Assembly (NCBI GenBank): GCA_900544075.1
Contig: UQTJ01000026.1
Span: 1 to 44,395 of the forward strand
Direction: 5' to 3'
Length of the DNA stretch: 44,395 nucleotides
From: an uncultured Bacteroides sp.
GTDB taxonomy: Bacteria > Bacteroidota > Bacteroidia > Bacteroidales > Bacteroidaceae
The translations under genes and the position numbers were made by a program. Below, in pieces: positions 42,353 to 44,395 of the stretch. Position 1 is the stretch's first letter. Each line of letters opens with the position of its first letter. The notes under the pieces were generated by a model. That model saw nothing but the letters and a program-made list of their open reading frames with translations. It was not told the DNA's origin and made no database searches.

Positions 42353-43636
42353 TCAGTGTAGCAGTTGCATCTGCTGGTACTCGATGGTTGACCCGATGTT
42401 GGGGTTGAAGAAGTAGCTGTCCGACGAGAGGATGGTACTTGCGTCCGAGGTGCTCCACACCTGCGTACCGCTGCCGATGGGCACGTCCACCACCGTGCCG
42501 TCGCTGCTCACGTAGGGGTTCACGCCCCGTATGGCTTCGCTGTGCAGCTGCGTCACACGGTCCTGCATGGCACTGGTACTCTCATACATGGACATCTGTA
42601 TGTCGCTGATTTCGGCGGCATTCTGCCGGATCTGCTCGCTGATGCGGGCAGCCTGCTGCTGGTTGCGGATGATGCCCGCCCGCACATTCTGATTGATTCG
42701 CTCGATGCCCGCCTGCTGTATGGCGGCGATGGCCTGCATGTACTGCGGATTGACCCGAATCGACGCTTTCATGCGCGAGGCTTCGTTGCCAGCCAAGTCC
42801 AGGTTCTTTTCATCGGCAGCCGTGTAGGTGGTCAGCTCAAGCACGTTCCACATACGGCGGTCGATGGTGCGCATCGTGCCGTAGGGCATCCGCACGTCGA
42901 GGATGAAGAAGAAGGCGGTTGCCATGTGATACAGTTCCTCGCCGTTCTCCAGCTTGATGATGCAGCCTATCGCCGCTGCATCCGCCTTGGCTCCGAGTAT
43001 ATTGGCGAAGCTGCTGCCCATCACCGAGTTGGCGAGGCCTTGCCGAAAGTTGCGCAGGAGCATATCGCGGTAGGCGTCGGCGCGCTGCCTCATCGCGGCA
43101 GGCAGTTTGTCATACGTCAGCACTTCTTTCAGGCGGACGGACTGGGCATGGGGAAACTGCGTCTTCACCACGTATTGCAGATAATCCTCGGCAGTGGTGT
43201 AGGGCCGCTTCATACTGCGCAGCAGGGGATGACGCTGCCCGGTGTCCACACCGTCGTTCTCGTCGTAGTAAGAGCGGATCGCCTCGGAGTAGAAGCCCAG
43301 CTTCCTCGCCCCGTCGCTCCCCTTGATTTGGGTGTTGACCGACCCGTTCGCCTGCTGGAAGTCCTCCAGGTCCACCTTGCCTACCAGTTGCCAGCCTGGC
43401 AGGCACTCGATGGTAAGCACTTGGGCGTTCTGCATGTAGGGGTCCTTCAGGCTGACCGTCCTTGTCTCATTGCACACGGTAGCGGTGGGCTTGCGCTCGT
43501 CCGTACCGGAAAGGTTTGTCCCCTCGGCAGCGTTTCCGCTTACTCCTGTCCCTCCGCATCCGGCGGAGAGACAGGCTGTCAACAATAGTATAGGATACAT
43601 CTTCATATTTTTAGCATTTGCGATATTTTTGAACAA
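42353..43636 (-). CDS. GC-rich lipoprotein of unknown function
   Basis: 427 residues. A signal peptide with a perfect lipobox LTAC (Cys22 from the first Met; an inner Met at 11 is an alternative start) is followed by a second Cys in SAGCGG. Middle: CLPGWQLVGKVDLEDFQ, then helical stretches; a Gln/Ala/Ile-rich region (about 300-365, GIERINQNVRAGIIRNQQQ and following) looks like an amphipathic or coiled-coil rod. The C-terminal 60 residues, NPYVSSDGTVVDVPIG to QVWSTSDAS and FFNPNIGSTIEY, form a distinct module. GC in sampled lines is 53-63%, against 43% in its neighbour. No family is recognised; recent acquisition is possible. Confidence 0.75.
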   Translation of the reverse strand: MFKNIANAKNMKMYPILLLTACLSAGCGGTGVSGNAAEGTNLSGTDERKPTATVCNETRTVSLKDPYMQNAQVLTIECLPGWQLVGKVDLEDFQQANGSVNTQIKGSDGARKLGFYSEAIRSYYDENDGVDTGQRHPLLRSMKRPYTTAEDYLQYVVKTQFPHAQSVRLKEVLTYDKLPAAMRQRADAYRDMLLRNFRQGLANSVMGSSFANILGAKADAAAIGCIIKLENGEELYHMATAFFFILDVRMPYGTMRTIDRRMWNVLELTTYTAADEKNLDLAGNEASRMKASIRVNPQYMQAIAAIQQAGIERINQNVRAGIIRNQQQAARISEQIRQNAAEISDIQMSMYESTSAMQDRVTQLHSEAIRGVNPYVSSDGTVVDVPIGSGTQVWSTSDASTILSSDSYFFNPNIGSTIEYQQMQLLH

Positions 43637-43642
43637 CCATTA

Positions 43643-44395
43643 TCAGAAAGCCAGAACAGGACGTACATAGTAGCCCGCAGTATTAGTATATCCAAAATAG
43701 CGCGGGATGGGATTCCCATTATTGTCCACTTTATCAGATGAGGTGTGAAGGTAACGTCTATCAAAATCGTCATATTCATTAGGAATATCTTCACCAACCA
43801 CACGTATATGTTCTTTCAATTCTTCTCGTGTGGTCGTATTCTTGACTTTCTCGAATTGTCCCTCCATAAATCTTGATTTAGCGGGTTCAAAACGGGGTAC
43901 GCCGACGCAAGACATTTGTCCGTAAGATGGCAGGAACCATCCGCTGCTATTCTGAGGAGCCGCGAGCGAAAGTTGCCAGTTGTAAATGTCACCGACTTCT
44001 ATTCTAGTCCAAACCCATGCACTGCCATCCAGGCTTTGTACCCAGCCACAGCTCTTTTTACCATAGTTGATGGCAGCTTCCAAGGCTGGGTGTAAACAAC
44101 AAGGACGGCGTGTGGCTTCATGCTTCAGCATAGCCATGCAGTTGTAATAACCGTTGAAATCTTCCTCGCTATCGATGGTACCCATATGCGTATAGCAATG
44201 CTCCGTTCTCGTATCCACGTCTGTATTACCATCGTCTGTCACAGCGTTGCACATCCTGGATTTTATTCCAAATTCATTTACCACGTATCCACCGGGGTTG
44301 TCGGAGTTCGTCTGGTTCGGTACATGCGTCAGCGATACGACATAGCCGTGGACGGTGCTGCCCAGCACGGGGCCGCCTGCGGTGAGCGGTCGGGT
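43643..44395 (-). CDS. C-terminal part of a DUF1566/Lcl-like surface protein (cut by window edge)
   Basis: The frame stays open to the window edge (upstream residues read TRPLTAGGP before a GTG that could be mistaken for the start), so the protein is longer and its N-terminus is outside. The visible 250 residues contain GYVVSLTHV, CMAMLKHEA, the SGWFLPSYGQM motif and the ending GYYVRPVLAF, which match the C-terminal domain of Lcl/DUF1566 and FISUMP-type proteins, often found at the end of fimbrillin-like or surface proteins in Bacteroidetes. Six visible Cys suggest an oxidising environment. Function is unknown. The gene for the GC-rich lipoprotein follows after 6 bases. Confidence 0.75.
   Translation of the reverse strand, partial: TRPLTAGGPVLGSTVHGYVVSLTHVPNQTNSDNPGGYVVNEFGIKSRMCNAVTDDGNTDVDTRTEHCYTHMGTIDSEEDFNGYYNCMAMLKHEATRRPCCLHPALEAAINYGKKSCGWVQSLDGSAWVWTRIEVGDIYNWQLSLAAPQNSSGWFLPSYGQMSCVGVPRFEPAKSRFMEGQFEKVKNTTTREELKEHIRVVGEDIPNEYDDFDRRYLHTSSDKVDNNGNPIPRYFGYTNTAGYYVRPVLAF

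Noticed and set aside
42542..43588. 348-codon open frame on the plus strand opposite the GC-rich lipoprotein
   Set aside because: Its composition (many His, Arg, Leu, Gly, Val) is that of a frame read opposite GC-rich codons, it has no signal, motif or promoter, and the minus-strand frame has a clear lipobox and leader.
1..44395. Insertion sequences, phage genes, CRISPR arrays or restriction-modification genes
   Set aside because: No transposase or integrase motifs, no regularly spaced repeats, and no methylase or nuclease pair were seen. AddA/AddB are repair enzymes.

Overview
The window reads as chromosomal DNA of a gut-type Bacteroidota, most likely Bacteroidaceae (Bacteroides or Phocaeicola; genus not resolved). 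The reasons are repeated Bacteroidetes-type promoters (TTTG, about 19-20 bases, then TAnnTTTG), weak use of Shine-Dalgarno sites, many lipoproteins with short lipoboxes, gldE next to ssb, a DUF4836 lipoprotein, a BtuG-type surface propeller and an AddAB pair. Base composition is about 40-45% GC by eye except near the right end, where sampled lines of one gene reach 53-63%.

Layout. 1-100: 3' part of a tRNA-Glu and a terminator. 131-2673 (minus): ssb, gldE and a phosphopantetheinyl transferase. 3055-5154 (plus): HU, a 30-residue bS22/AURKAIP1-like basic ribosomal protein too short for routine gene calling, and RNase G/E; then a secreted C1B aminopeptidase (5315-6688). 6789-11063 (minus): ispE, an RluA-type pseudouridine synthase, a nitroreductase and an M23 peptidase. 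11110-13262 (minus): an SPFH protein, two small membrane proteins and an Arc-like ribbon-helix-helix protein. 13403-13464: a long hairpin.

The centre is a cobalamin locus on the minus strand. A B12 riboswitch (20064-20252) precedes btuB, btuG, btuF, btuC and btuD, a full import route from cell surface to cytoplasm. To its right, cbiA, a PduO-type adenosyltransferase, cbiP/cobQ and cbiB lie in the order of the reactions from cobyrinate to adenosylcobinamide (phosphate); their short leader has no room for a riboswitch. Further right are an AlbA_2-type regulator carrying an 11-bp tandem repeat inside its reading frame, and queD-queE.

27843-40926 is mostly on the plus strand: a DUF4836 lipoprotein, a clpS-clpA-aat operon (N-degron pathway), a class C beta-lactamase-fold hydrolase, addA and addB, and a small lipoprotein. 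The right end (minus) has a nitroreductase, an outer-membrane beta-barrel, a GC-rich lipoprotein of unknown function, and a cut-off protein with a DUF1566/Lcl-like C-terminus.

Most genes are ordinary core or vitamin-uptake genes. No mobile element, CRISPR array or clear defence system is visible. The best candidates for something undescribed are the SPFH/RHH/membrane-protein operon, the possibly phase-variable regulator at 24900-26405, and the GC-rich lipoprotein at 42353-43636.
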